Positions 51,112 through 59,348 of a DNA stretch of 64,000 nucleotides are shown here, piece after piece. Position 1 is the first letter of the stretch; every line of letters starts with the position of its first letter. The stretch spans positions 682,001-746,000 of the forward strand of contig NZ_JAIVKY010000007.1 of assembly GCF_020524325.1 (NCBI RefSeq), given 5' to 3'. The translations under genes were made by a program, and so were the position numbers. Origin of the DNA: Sutcliffiella horikoshii (lineage in GTDB: Bacteria > Bacillota > Bacilli > Bacillales > Bacillaceae_I). The notes beneath the pieces were generated by a model, which was given only the letters and a program-made list of their open reading frames with translations, was not told the DNA's origin and searched no databases.

Positions 51112-52461
51112 ATGACACATATTCGCTTTGATTATAAAAAGGCTTTATCTTTTTTTGGCGAACATGAAATTACATACTTACGTGATGCGGTAAAGGTTGC
51201 CCATCATTCATTACATGAAAAAACAGGGGCTGGTAATGATTACCTTGGTTGGATTGACCTGCCTACAGATTATGACAAAGAAGAATTTGCACGAATTGTA
51301 AAAAGTGCAGAGAAAATCAAAAACGATTCAGACATTTTGTTAGTAGTAGGTATCGGCGGATCATACCTTGGTGCCAGAGCAGCTCTGGAAATGCTAAATC
51401 ATTCTTTCTACAACGTATTAACAAAAGAGCAAAGAAAAACTCCTCAAGTAGTGTTTGTTGGTAATAATATCAGTTCTACTTATATGAGAGATCTAATGGA
51501 CTTGATTGAAGGGAAAGACTTCTCTATCAACGTGATTTCCAAATCTGGTACGACAACAGAACCAGCATTGGCTTTCCGTATCTTCCGCAAAATTTTAGAA
51601 GAAAAATACGGAAAAGAAGAAGCTCGCAAGCGTATCTACGCTACAACAGACAAAGCGCGTGGAGCTCTTAAAACATTAGCTACTGAAGAAGGTTATGAGT
51701 CCTTTATCATTCCTGATGATGTAGGAGGCCGCTATTCTGTACTTACGGCAGTAGGGTTATTGCCGATTGCGGTATCAGGAGCCGATATTGAAGCCATGAT
51801 GAAAGGTGCAGCAGATGCAAGCCGTGACTTCTCTAAGTCAGAGTTGGAAGAAAACCCGGCTTATCAATATGCAGCTGTTCGTAATGTCCTCTACAATAAA
51901 GGAAAAACAATTGAAATGCTGATCAACTATGAACCAGGTCTTCAGTACTTCTCTGAATGGTGGAAGCAATTATTCGGAGAGAGTGAAGGGAAAGACCAAA
52001 AAGGTATTTTCCCAGCGTCTGCCAACTTCTCAACAGACCTTCATTCAATGGGTCAATATGTACAAGAAGGGCGTCGAGATCTTTTCGAAACGATTATTAA
52101 AGTGGACACTCCTCGTCATGAGTTGACAGTAGAAGAAGAAGCGGCTGATTTGGATGGCTTAAACTACCTTGCCGGAGAAACAGTTGACTTTGTTAACACG
52201 AAAGCATACGAAGGAACGCTACTTGCTCATACAGATGGTGGAGTACCGAATCTTGTGGTTAACATTCCAGCAATGGACGCATACACATTCGGCTATCTTG
52301 TTTACTTCTTTGAAAAAGCATGCGCAATGAGCGGATATCTTCTTGGAGTAAATCCATTTGACCAGCCTGGAGTAGAGGCATACAAAGTAAACATGTTCGC
52401 ACTACTAGGCAAACCAGGATTCGAAGAAGTCAAAGCAGAACTAGAAAAACGCTTAAAATAA
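51112..52461 (+). CDS. pgi: Glucose-6-phosphate isomerase
   Basis: 449 residues, the length of Bacillus Pgi, interconverting glucose-6-phosphate and fructose-6-phosphate in glycolysis. The SIS fold is evident: [32 protein letters not shown] for phosphate binding, and [17 protein letters not shown]. The catalytic Glu falls in the [13 protein letters not shown] region. GGAGG lies upstream of the ATG. Synteny with yugN and yugO matches B. subtilis. Confidence 0.96.
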   Translation: MTHIRFDYKKALSFFGEHEITYLRDAVKVAHHSLHEKTGAGNDYLGWIDLPTDYDKEEFARIVKSAEKIKNDSDILLVVGIGGSYLGARAALEMLNHSFYNVLTKEQRKTPQVVFVGNNISSTYMRDLMDLIEGKDFSINVISKSGTTTEPALAFRIFRKILEEKYGKEEARKRIYATTDKARGALKTLATEEGYESFIIPDDVGGRYSVLTAVGLLPIAVSGADIEAMMKGAADASRDFSKSELEENPAYQYAAVRNVLYNKGKTIEMLINYEPGLQYFSEWWKQLFGESEGKDQKGIFPASANFSTDLHSMGQYVQEGRRDLFETIIKVDTPRHELTVEEEAADLDGLNYLAGETVDFVNTKAYEGTLLAHTDGGVPNLVVNIPAMDAYTFGYLVYFFEKACAMSGYLLGVNPFDQPGVEAYKVNMFALLGKPGFEEVKAELEKRLK

Positions 52462-52491
52462 GCTAATATATATTGAATTATGAACTCTATA

Positions 52492-52619
52492 GCTGTTGCT
52501 TGGAGCAAAAGGCGAAGACTCCTGAGGGAGATAGCGCTAGGTGGAGACCCCGCAGGCGAAGCCGAGGAGGCTCCAGCAGCGCCCCTAGTAAAGCGAAGCC
52601 ATTTGCGGAAAGCAACAGC
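52492..52619. repeat. Palindromic repeat with GCTGTTGCT/AGCAACAGC termini
   Basis: 128 bp, perfect 9-bp terminal inverted repeats. The interior (GGCGAAGACTCCTGAGGGAG, GGAGACCCCGCAGGCGAAGCC) is a diverged subtype that reappears inside the mosaic copy at 57399. Confidence 0.88.
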
Positions 52620-52644
52620 GGCGTCTTTCCAAACTATTTAAAAA

Positions 52645-52697
52645 AGGGATAGTTCCTACGACCGAACATCAGGTTGTAAGGAACTATCCCTTTTTTC
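52645..52697 (+). terminator. Terminator downstream of pgi
   Basis: Stem AAAAAGGGATAGTTCC / GGAACTATCCCTTTTT with a long inner loop; strong T-run. Confidence 0.85.
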
Positions 52698-52755
52698 AAT
52701 ATGCATGAAAACCCCTCCACAGGGAAAACTACCCTTATAAAAAGGAGGGATTGCT

Positions 52756-53163
52756 ATGATTCCTATTCCTTCAAAAATCGAAGGTGCGGAGTTTCAACTG
52801 TATAAATTAGAGCAAGAACTAAAAGCAATCGGATATTCCATCGGAGGAAACTGGGACTACGACCACGGCTATTTCGACTACAAAATAGATGATGAAGTCG
52901 GCTATCAATTCTTGAGAGTCCCATTTCAGTCAGTGGACGGTCAATTGGATTCACAAGGAACCACAGTGGAGCTTGGCAGACCGTTCTTGCTCTCACACAA
53001 ATACCAAATTGGAATAGATGACAACGTACACGTATGGAACAGAACGGCATCATTTGACCAGTTCTCAGAACCGGAAGATCCAGATGCCACTTTTCCAAAA
53101 GAGTTTATTGAACTTGGTCATACACTAGTACATGAATTAGAAGCAGTGCTTGGCAGAGATTAA
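52756..53163 (+). CDS. yugN: YugN-like family protein
   Basis: 135 residues, acidic, soluble, starting MIPIPSKIEGAEFQLYKLEQ; GGNWDYDHGYFDYKI and VHVWNRTASFDQF are characteristic of the YugN-like family (PF08868). Function unknown. AAAGGAGGGATTG precedes the ATG. Convergent with yugO, overlapping it by four bases. Confidence 0.9.
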   Translation: MIPIPSKIEGAEFQLYKLEQELKAIGYSIGGNWDYDHGYFDYKIDDEVGYQFLRVPFQSVDGQLDSQGTTVELGRPFLLSHKYQIGIDDNVHVWNRTASFDQFSEPEDPDATFPKEFIELGHTLVHELEAVLGRD

Positions 53164-54170
53164 TCTTTAATGACAAGCAGAGAGTCATCAGCTTGTATGA
53201 GCGTGTAAAGAGGAGGGTTGACCATTGTGTCGCCTCTTCTTTTTATTCCGATAATAAGTATTTTCTTTTGGAGCATCTGGTTGCTTAGTTTTTCGAATGT
53301 TGTTCCTACCATATCACTCTCCACTTCAAGGTACTTCAGTTTGCTTCCTTTCAGTTGATCTAACATGCTTAACAGTGTATTAGACATTCCATTTGACATC
53401 ATGCTGTTCGTCATTACATAACTTGTAAACATATTTGTTTGAATCACTTCGTCCGCCCCTGCACGGAGAGCATTTTTTACTTGTGTAGACGTCAAGATCT
53501 CCGCGATTGTATACACATCTGGATTTAACCCTTTTACAGCCAGCAGCGTTAACACAGAGTTCATATCCGCTTGAATTTCATCCTTGCTTTGATCCGCTGA
53601 AATGACAACAAAACCGGCCCTTTTTACATTGGCCGAAAGCAATGTTTGGTCATTACAGGGGTTTCCTTTAATAAAATGTACGTTTTGATTGTGTAGAGGG
53701 TTTTTCTCAAGCGTTGAATCAATTAAAACGATAGATAATGGTTTATTGCTCATAGAATTGATTTGCCGTAAAGTTTCTCTTACCCGCTCATTCCAACCAA
53801 TAACAATAATATGTTCAGATCCTCGATAATCCACTTTGCCCTCCAAGTAATCATTTTGTGTTGCGATGGCGCTTGCAGCCAGTGATACAAAATAGGTTGT
53901 GACGAAACCTGTACCAAATAATATGAGAATAATAGCTAATGATCTTCCTGTGACAGTAACCGGAACATAATCTCCATAACCTAAAGTGGCTGTAGTGACA
54001 ATTGCCCACCAGATTCCATCGAAAATAGAGGGGAATTCAGCTGGTTCAATGAAATGAATGAGAAATCCAAAAGTAATATTTATGACAAATATAATAACTA
54101 GTATCCTTGCTATTAAAGGCCAATGGACAAACCTGAAAATAAGGGAAGTCTGTTCCTTGATTCTATCCAT
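53160..54170 (-). CDS. yugO: Potassium channel protein YugO
   Basis: 336 residues: two membrane helices around a pore with the filter TLGYGD (62-67), followed by an RCK/TrkA-N Rossmann domain (HIIVIGWNERVRE onwards) and a short TrkA-C-like end. In B. subtilis YugO mediates K+ efflux and electrical signalling in biofilms. The gene starts on the base after the mstX stop (TAGATG), so the two are translationally linked. Confidence 0.93.
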   Translation of the reverse strand: MDRIKEQTSLIFRFVHWPLIARILVIIFVINITFGFLIHFIEPAEFPSIFDGIWWAIVTTATLGYGDYVPVTVTGRSLAIILILFGTGFVTTYFVSLAASAIATQNDYLEGKVDYRGSEHIIVIGWNERVRETLRQINSMSNKPLSIVLIDSTLEKNPLHNQNVHFIKGNPCNDQTLLSANVKRAGFVVISADQSKDEIQADMNSVLTLLAVKGLNPDVYTIAEILTSTQVKNALRAGADEVIQTNMFTSYVMTNSMMSNGMSNTLLSMLDQLKGSKLKYLEVESDMVGTTFEKLSNQMLQKKILIIGIKRRGDTMVNPPLYTLIQADDSLLVIKD

Positions 54171-54419
54171 CTACCGTTCATCCTCAGCGGAAATAAAAGA
54201 GAGCACTTCTTTCACAATGGAATTTATTTTTTGTGTTAATGCCTCTTCTCCGTATTTTTGTTTCCCAGCTTCAATCAACTGTATTACCTCATCATTGAAT
54301 GAAATGATAGGTTTGTCGTCTTCTGACTCATTATAAAATTCAATGAACCTGTCCAGACTTTCATTCATCTGATCTATGGCATCACTCAATTGTTCTTTTT
54401 CTTCCTTCCTTAACTTCAT
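54171..54419 (-). CDS. mstX: Mistic-family membrane-targeting protein (short form)
   Basis: 82 residues: MKLRKEEKEQLSDAIDQMNE, LDRFIEFYNESEDDKPII and QKYGEEALTQKINSIVKEVL match the conserved helices of Mistic (MstX), the membrane-associating protein encoded just ahead of yugO in B. subtilis. The B. subtilis form is 110 residues; this one matches the shorter orthologues that lack the first helix region. Its surface is very polar and shows no ordinary hydrophobic segment. AGAGGTGA precedes ATG 54419. Confidence 0.9.
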   Translation of the reverse strand: MKLRKEEKEQLSDAIDQMNESLDRFIEFYNESEDDKPIISFNDEVIQLIEAGKQKYGEEALTQKINSIVKEVLSFISAEDER

Positions 54420-54549
54420 CTCATTCACCTCTTCTCTCATTGTTGACAAAATACCTCGAAACTTAAACTTCTAAGGGATAAAATGACCTGTTTTTGGAAG
54501 AATAAGCTTGAATCATGTGATAATTGAAATGGATTAGGGAGTGACGAGA

Positions 54550-54735
54550 ATGGATGAAACACGTGCAAGACAAATACTATCCTCTTCCGCAACAATAGAG
54601 GTGACCTTTGAAGGAACAAAGGTGTGGATCGATTCAGTAAGTGAAGATGGAAAGACTGCGACAGTTCATCTCCGCGGGCCGGGAGAAGAACGTACACAAG
54701 TGGCTGTTTCCGACCTAGTGGAATTAGGAGAATAA
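54550..54735 (+). CDS. sspH: H-type small acid-soluble spore protein (SspH family)
   Basis: 61 residues: MDETRARQILSSSATIEVTF, then EGTKVWIDSVSEDGKTATVHL and a terminal VAVSDLVELGE. This is the SspH pattern (RA-EI--S--V-V-YNG-PV-I--V). Minor forespore-expressed protein of unclear function. GGGAGTGA lies six bases before the ATG. No sigma-G promoter could be assigned with confidence. Confidence 0.85.
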   Translation: MDETRARQILSSSATIEVTFEGTKVWIDSVSEDGKTATVHLRGPGEERTQVAVSDLVELGE

Positions 54736-54741
54736 TGAAAA

Positions 54742-54770
54742 TGGGACTCAATTTTGAGTCTCTTTTTTGT
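54742..54770 (+). terminator. Terminator of sspH
   Basis: Stem GGGACTCA / TGAGTCTC with an AT loop, followed by TTTTTTG. Confidence 0.85.
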
Positions 54771-54790
54771 TTAGAAACTTTATAATACCG

Positions 54791-54916
54791 TTGATTTCCG
54801 TTCCAGGCGCTTCGCTTGCCTACGGGCGGTCCGTGAACCTCCTCTGCTTCGCCTTCCAGGGTCTCACCTGTCCCTTCCTCCTGCGGGCGTCTGCGCGCCT
54901 TCCACTACAATCAACA
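54791..54916 (+). repeat. Palindromic repeat, arm A
   Basis: From TTGATTTCCGTTCCAGGCG to CCACTACAATCAAC, nearly identical to 42485-42610. Paired with arm B at 55002 across an 85-base linker. Confidence 0.9.
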
Positions 54917-55001
54917 AGATGGTGGCTACATTCACCCTAAGGTAAAAAATTTCTAATAGAGTTACTGCAAAACCAATAGCTATTCTTTTACCGAATTTCT
55001 A

Positions 55002-55129
55002 GCTGTGGATTGGAGCAAATGGCGGAGACTCCAGCGGGGGAGTAACGGTAGCTTGAGACCCCTGAAGCGTTGCGAGGAGGCTCAAGCACCGTCCCGCGGA
55101 AAGCGAAGTCATTTGCGGAAAGGAACAGC
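55002..55129 (-). repeat. Palindromic repeat, arm B
   Basis: From GCTGTGGATTGGAGCAAATGG to GGAAAGGAACAGC; matches 42702-42832 apart from changes in the central loop (CCCTGAAGCGTTGCGAGG). Confidence 0.9.
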
Positions 55130-55237
55130 GGCTTTTACCCAACAACTACTTGTTTATATTAATGAATGTGCTTGCTCTTGTTTGTTGTATTTAGAAGAGG
55201 GGTATTTATCTACTATCAATTAGTGAGGTGATAGGAA

Positions 55238-55420
55238 ATGACTTCTTTTAATGAAACAGCGATTATTTCTTATGTGAAATCAAGGATTGAGGAGTATTGC
55301 AAGGAGATGGAAGCAACTACTCCAGGTGAATTAGAACACGACATCATCCTTGGTAAAATAGAAGCGTATAACGAATTCTTAGAACAATTTGGCTATGATA
55401 GAGTAGCTTGTGCGCTTTAA
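55238..55420 (+). CDS. Small conserved hypothetical protein
   Basis: 60 residues, acidic and helical (MTSFNETAIISYVKSRIEEY), no membrane segment. AGTGAGGTGATAG precedes the ATG and a terminator follows, so it is likely a real gene. Family not recognised. Confidence 0.7.
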   Translation: MTSFNETAIISYVKSRIEEYCKEMEATTPGELEHDIILGKIEAYNEFLEQFGYDRVACAL

Positions 55421-55436
55421 TAAACTACTTACACAA

Positions 55437-55478
55437 AAAAGATGGCGCCATAGTGAAGATGGGCGCCACCTTTTTCTT
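55437..55478. terminator. Bidirectional terminator
   Basis: Stem GATGGCGCCAT / ATGGGCGCCACC followed by TTTTTC; A-rich on the opposite side. Serves the small gene and the convergent symporter. Confidence 0.85.
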
Positions 55479-55480
55479 TG

Positions 55481-56641
55481 TTATTTAGGAACAGTAAGCC
55501 TGTCAACGGCATTTGCAATGGCACCATCACCAGTCACATTACATGCTGTACCAAAACTATCTTGAGCAAGATAAAGAGCGATCATCAAAGATACCATGGT
55601 TGCATCAAATCCAAGCATGGTCTGTAACAACCCAATGGCAGCCATAACAGCGCCGCCTGGCACGCCAGGTGCTGCGATCATCGTAACACCAAGCATCATA
55701 ATGAATGGAAGTACAATGAATAAGGAATAATCCATTCCATTGATAAACATAATTGCCATCGCGCACGAAACAATCGTTATCGTACTTCCTGACAGATGGA
55801 TGTTTGCGAGTAACGGGACGGTAAAATCTGCTGTCTTTTCTCTTACCCCCATCTTCTTAGTGCGCTCGAGTGTAACTGGAATGGTCGAAGCGGAAGACTG
55901 AGTTCCAAGAGCTGTAAAATAGGCTGCCATCATAGACTTAAGCATGGCAAATGGATTTTTTCTAGACATAGCACCGCTTACGGAATATTGAATGATTAAC
56001 ATGGTCACATGTAATAAAATAATCAATACAAATACTTTTGCAAATACATTGATAATCGTTTGAACTTGTCCACCGTAAGTCATGTTTGCAAATATACCAA
56101 GAATATGGAAAGGTAAGAGCGGAATGATCACTTTGGAAATAACAAGTTCAATAATGGTTCTAAACTCAATCATTGCGGTCTTTAATGCTTCCCCTTTGAT
56201 TGCTGACATTCCAAGGCCAAGTGTAAATGCAATAAACAGTGCAGTCATCACTTGAAAGGGTGCTGGAATTTCAAGTTCTAAGAAAGGTTTTAATAATGCT
56301 TCCTCCGGATTTTCCATCTCTCCCGTTAGGCTAGCGTTCTTTAAAATAGTCGGATACAACGTACTTGTAGCGAAATAGGCTAAGACGCCTGCTGCAATAG
56401 TAGACAGATAGGCGATGGAAGCAGTCAAACCAAGAAACTTCCCTGCCCCTTTTCCAATCTCTCCTATGCCAGGCGCAATAAAAGCAATAATGATTAATGG
56501 AATCGCAAATCCTAAAAAGTTTCCAAAAATCTCGTTAAACGTCACAAATATTTTAACGAACCATTCAGGTGCAAAACTTCCAACAGTTACACCTAGTATA
56601 ATGGCAAGGATAATTCTAGGTAAAAGTCCGAATTTTCTCAT
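55481..56641 (-). CDS. Dicarboxylate/amino acid:cation symporter (DAACS family)
   Basis: 386 residues, about eight membrane helices plus two re-entrant loops. Family signatures: ALGTQSSASTIPVTLE (first hairpin, Ser-rich) and ALYLAQDSFGTACNVTGDGAIANAV (ligand-binding helix 8). Imports dicarboxylates or acidic/neutral amino acids with Na+ or H+; the exact substrate is not clear. It is shorter than GltP-type members. AGGGAGGACAATAG precedes the ATG. Confidence 0.9.
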   Translation of the reverse strand: MRKFGLLPRIILAIILGVTVGSFAPEWFVKIFVTFNEIFGNFLGFAIPLIIIAFIAPGIGEIGKGAGKFLGLTASIAYLSTIAAGVLAYFATSTLYPTILKNASLTGEMENPEEALLKPFLELEIPAPFQVMTALFIAFTLGLGMSAIKGEALKTAMIEFRTIIELVISKVIIPLLPFHILGIFANMTYGGQVQTIINVFAKVFVLIILLHVTMLIIQYSVSGAMSRKNPFAMLKSMMAAYFTALGTQSSASTIPVTLERTKKMGVREKTADFTVPLLANIHLSGSTITIVSCAMAIMFINGMDYSLFIVLPFIMMLGVTMIAAPGVPGGAVMAAIGLLQTMLGFDATMVSLMIALYLAQDSFGTACNVTGDGAIANAVDRLTVPK

Positions 56642-56958
56642 GGTGTCTATTGTCCTCCCTAAAAATACATTTGTCTATTCTTATTGAATATTGTACTATC
56701 TTACAAAAACAATATAAAAAAGGAAAGTACTAAATCGTTTATTTTTGAAAAAGTATTTTCCAATGAACGCATACTTACACCAGGAAGCAGTAGAATATAG
56801 AAATTTTTTTAGAAATTTATGTTTATTATGTTTATAAAAAGTTGATAAATGGGCACACTACTACAGAAAATCACCATCGTTGCAGCAAATCTTGTATGTC
56901 TTCACCCGTAACAAAGTACACTTTTCTAATGGAAGTTACTAGCAAAACCAAATAAAAC
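56642..56958. other. Intergenic DNA without visible gene
   Basis: AT-rich stretch between the symporter and the cold-shock promoter. No open frame with a credible ribosome-binding site, repeat copy or terminator was seen. Confidence 0.6.
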
Positions 56959-56987
56959 TTGATTTTTTGATACATAACCTCTATGAT
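56959..56987 (+). promoter_or_regulatory. Promoter of the cold-shock gene
   Basis: TTGATT (56959-56964), 17-base spacer, TATGAT (56982-56987). It gives an untranslated leader of about 123 bases, similar in length to leaders of cold-inducible csp genes. Confidence 0.6.
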
Positions 56988-57116
56988 TAAGTTAATTGTT
57001 TTTGTTCGGTAAGGCTGATAGAAGGAATTTACTTCAATGTTTTTCGTCTTGAAAGATTATGCAGAGCAAGAATGGTAATACAATTGTGGAATTGTTCCAC
57101 TGTAGGAGGAAACATA

Positions 57117-57314
57117 ATGTTAGAAGGTAAAGTAAAATGGTTCAACGCTGAAAAAGGTTTCGGTTTCATCGAAGTAGACGGACAAGACGATGTATTCGTA
57201 CACTTCTCCGCTATTCAAGGCGAAGGTTTCAAATCTTTAGAAGAAGGTCAAACAGTAACTTTCGAAATCGAGCAAGGCGCTCGTGGACCTCAAGCAACTA
57301 ACGTTCAAAAGTAA
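57117..57314 (+). CDS. Cold-shock protein (CspB/CspD type)
   Basis: 65-residue single OB-fold: [20 protein letters not shown] includes RNP1 (KGFGFIEV) and VFVHFSAI is RNP2. It binds single-stranded RNA and DNA as a chaperone. AGGAGG lies seven bases before the ATG. The long leader suggests post-transcriptional cold control. Which B. subtilis paralogue it matches is not decidable here. Confidence 0.95.
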   Translation: MLEGKVKWFNAEKGFGFIEVDGQDDVFVHFSAIQGEGFKSLEEGQTVTFEIEQGARGPQATNVQK

Positions 57315-57329
57315 TTTTGACATAAAGTT

Positions 57330-57366
57330 GAGAAAAAAGGCTCTCCATCTGGAGGGTCTTTTTTTT
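57330..57366 (+). terminator. Terminator of the cold-shock gene
   Basis: Stem GGCTCTCC / GGAGGGTC with a four-base loop and eight Ts. Confidence 0.88.
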
Positions 57367-57398
57367 GCTTTTTTAACGAAAAAAAGAGGGAAAACTGG

Positions 57399-57586
57399 TT
57401 GATTTCCGTTCCAGGCGCTTCGCTTGCCTGCGGGCGGTCCGTGAGCCTCCTCGTCTGAGCCGAAGCCACTGAAAAAGGCTTCGCTTTCCTAGGGGCGCTG
57501 CTGGAGCCTCCTCGGCTACGCCTGCGGGGTCTCCACCTAGCGCTATCTCCCTCAGGAGTCTCCGCCTTTTTCTCCAATCACCAGCT
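57399..57586 (+). repeat. Mosaic palindromic repeat (two subtypes joined)
   Basis: The first 65 bases match arm A of 54791. The rest, from about GAAAAAGGCTTCGC to TTTCTCCAATCACCAGCT, matches the reverse complement of the 52492 subtype (CCTAGGGGCGCTGCTGGAGC, GGGGTCTCCACCTAGCGC). A junction inside the element suggests recombination between copies. Confidence 0.82.
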
Positions 57587-57642
57587 AGAAATCATTTAAG
57601 TACATGAGATTTCAGTTTTTCATTGGCTTCTCTGAGTAGCTT

Positions 57643-57697
57643 GTGGGGGCTTCACCTACCTCCCCCGGGCGTCTGCGCGCCTTCCACTCCAATCAAC
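57643..57697 (+). repeat. 3' remnant of a palindromic repeat arm A
   Basis: GTGGGGGCTTCACCTACC then CGGGCGTCTGCGCGCCTTCC and ACTCCAATCAACC: the right end of an arm A. With the mosaic copy before it, it seems to be the displaced end of the original element. Confidence 0.75.
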
Positions 57698-57783
57698 CAA
57701 GTGACTTCATTTACCTAAGGGTTTATGAAGAGTTTTACCATGTTAACTGAAAAAGCACTAACGTTTCGGTCTCGTAATCTATA

Positions 57784-57910
57784 GCTGTTGATTGGAGCAA
57801 AGGGCGAAGACTCCAGCGGGGGAGAAACGGTAGTTTGAGACCCCACAGCGCAGCGAGGAGGCTCAAACACCGTCCCGCGGAAAGCGAAGCCATTTGTGGA
57901 AATCAACAGC
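57784..57910 (-). repeat. Palindromic repeat, arm B
   Basis: 127 bp with perfect 10-bp inverted termini GCTGTTGATT / AATCAACAGC. The 86-base linker before it resembles the linker at 42611-42701. Confidence 0.88.
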
Positions 57911-58102
57911 GGAGCTAAACCAAGCAACTAAAAAAGTCTTAGGGGATGATATTTTTTTAACCTCTAACAGTAATAGTATTTTCCGCCTCCACAAATTCAT
58001 CATTTTACACACATATTGAGTGCTTTCCTACTATACTATATGGAATCTATTAAATGTTACTAGACTGAAAAAGGAAACTATAAGCACAGAGGGGGACACA
58101 TT

Positions 58103-58879
58103 ATGGAAGTAAAAGAATTGTTCAATCTAAAGAACAAAACGGCGATAGTGACTGGAGGAGGAAAGGGGCTTGGGGCACAAATGGCAATTGCTCTTGCTGA
58201 AGCAGGAGCGAACGTTGTTGTGTGTTCACGTGATCTAATATCTTGCCAAAAAGTAAGCGAGGAACTGAAACAAAAAGGTGTAAAATCATTGGCTTATGCA
58301 TGTGATGTAACAAAAGAGGAAGAGATTAAACATGTCATTGAGGAAACGGTGAAGAACTTTGGAACCTTAGATATCCTTGTAAACAACAGTGGAACCTCTT
58401 GGATGGCGCCAACATTAGATTTACCAGCTGATAAATGGGATAAAGTAATGGATGTGAATTTGAAGGGATTGTTTTTATTTAGTCAAAAAGCAGCAAGAGT
58501 CATGCAGAAGCAAGGTAACGGAAAAATAATCAATATCGCTTCTGTCTCTGGAATGGGTGGGACAGATCCCAAACTAATGGATACCATTGCTTATAATACG
58601 AGCAAAGGAGGGGTCATTACGTTTACAAAAGACCTTGCTGTAAAACTCGCTCCATATAACATACAAGTAAATGCTATCGCACCTGGAATGTTTCCTACTA
58701 AAATTACCGAAAAAATAATAGAACACTCCGCCCCAATGTTAAAAGAACAGATACCATCAAAGCGGTTTGGTGGTGAACATGATTTAAAGGGAGCGGCTGT
58801 ATTTTTGTCCTCTCATGCATCCGATTACTGTGTGGGACACATTTTAGTGGTAGATGGAGGAATGACCTCCTTAATATGA
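58103..58879 (+). CDS. SDR-family oxidoreductase, first gene of the PHA cluster
   Basis: 258 residues: cofactor motif TGGGKGLGA (about 16-24), NNSGTS, Ser in ASVSGMGG, and catalytic Tyr/Lys in YNTSKGG. The neighbouring phaR and phaC suggest a 3-ketoacyl-CoA reductase role like PhaB, supplying (R)-3-hydroxyacyl-CoA. The sequence, however, looks more like gluconate-5-dehydrogenase-type SDRs, so substrate is uncertain. Upstream is AGAGGGGGACAC. Confidence 0.85.
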   Translation: MEVKELFNLKNKTAIVTGGGKGLGAQMAIALAEAGANVVVCSRDLISCQKVSEELKQKGVKSLAYACDVTKEEEIKHVIEETVKNFGTLDILVNNSGTSWMAPTLDLPADKWDKVMDVNLKGLFLFSQKAARVMQKQGNGKIINIASVSGMGGTDPKLMDTIAYNTSKGGVITFTKDLAVKLAPYNIQVNAIAPGMFPTKITEKIIEHSAPMLKEQIPSKRFGGEHDLKGAAVFLSSHASDYCVGHILVVDGGMTSLI

Positions 58880-58910
58880 GATTGAATTGGAAGGAAAGGG
58901 TGACCCATCA

Positions 58911-59348
58911 ATGTTGCATTCAGGCAATAATAAAGATGAAAGGAACAAAAAATTAAAAGTTAAAGCAATAAAAATAGAAAACGCGTGGAATGACGCAATA
59001 AAGTCTAGTCTGAACAAGGAGTCGGTATTTCGTATGGCGGGGCTTGAAAGCGAATTTGAAGCTGAAAAGCTACGCAAGCTGCGAGAACAAGTAGAAGTGC
59101 TATCATTAAAATATAACTTCCCTACTAAAAACGATGTTGCTAATATTGCTAAGCTGCTTATTCAAATAGAAGAAAAAATTGATCGTTTTGAAGGTCAGTT
59201 ACAGAGAGAAATTACTTCCTCGGGACAAAACCACGAAAAAAATTTGGTGAAAATAATTTTGGAGGACATGGCCGACCGTCAAGCAATTGTATCTTCGTTG
59301 CCTGGACATGATGAAAAGATTGTCCGTCCTAAAGGTAGTGATTCATGA
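58911..59348 (+). CDS. phaR: Polyhydroxyalkanoate synthase subunit PhaR
   Basis: 145 residues, charged, helical and coiled coil, with WNDAIKSSLNKESVFRMAGLE and NFPTKNDVANIAKLLIQIEEKIDR, the conserved core of class IV PhaR. PhaR is the non-catalytic partner required for PhaC activity. I take ATG 58911 as start (GGAAAGGGTGA seven bases upstream); TTG 58887 lies before that site. Overlaps phaC by four bases. Confidence 0.88.
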   Translation: MLHSGNNKDERNKKLKVKAIKIENAWNDAIKSSLNKESVFRMAGLESEFEAEKLRKLREQVEVLSLKYNFPTKNDVANIAKLLIQIEEKIDRFEGQLQREITSSGQNHEKNLVKIILEDMADRQAIVSSLPGHDEKIVRPKGSDS

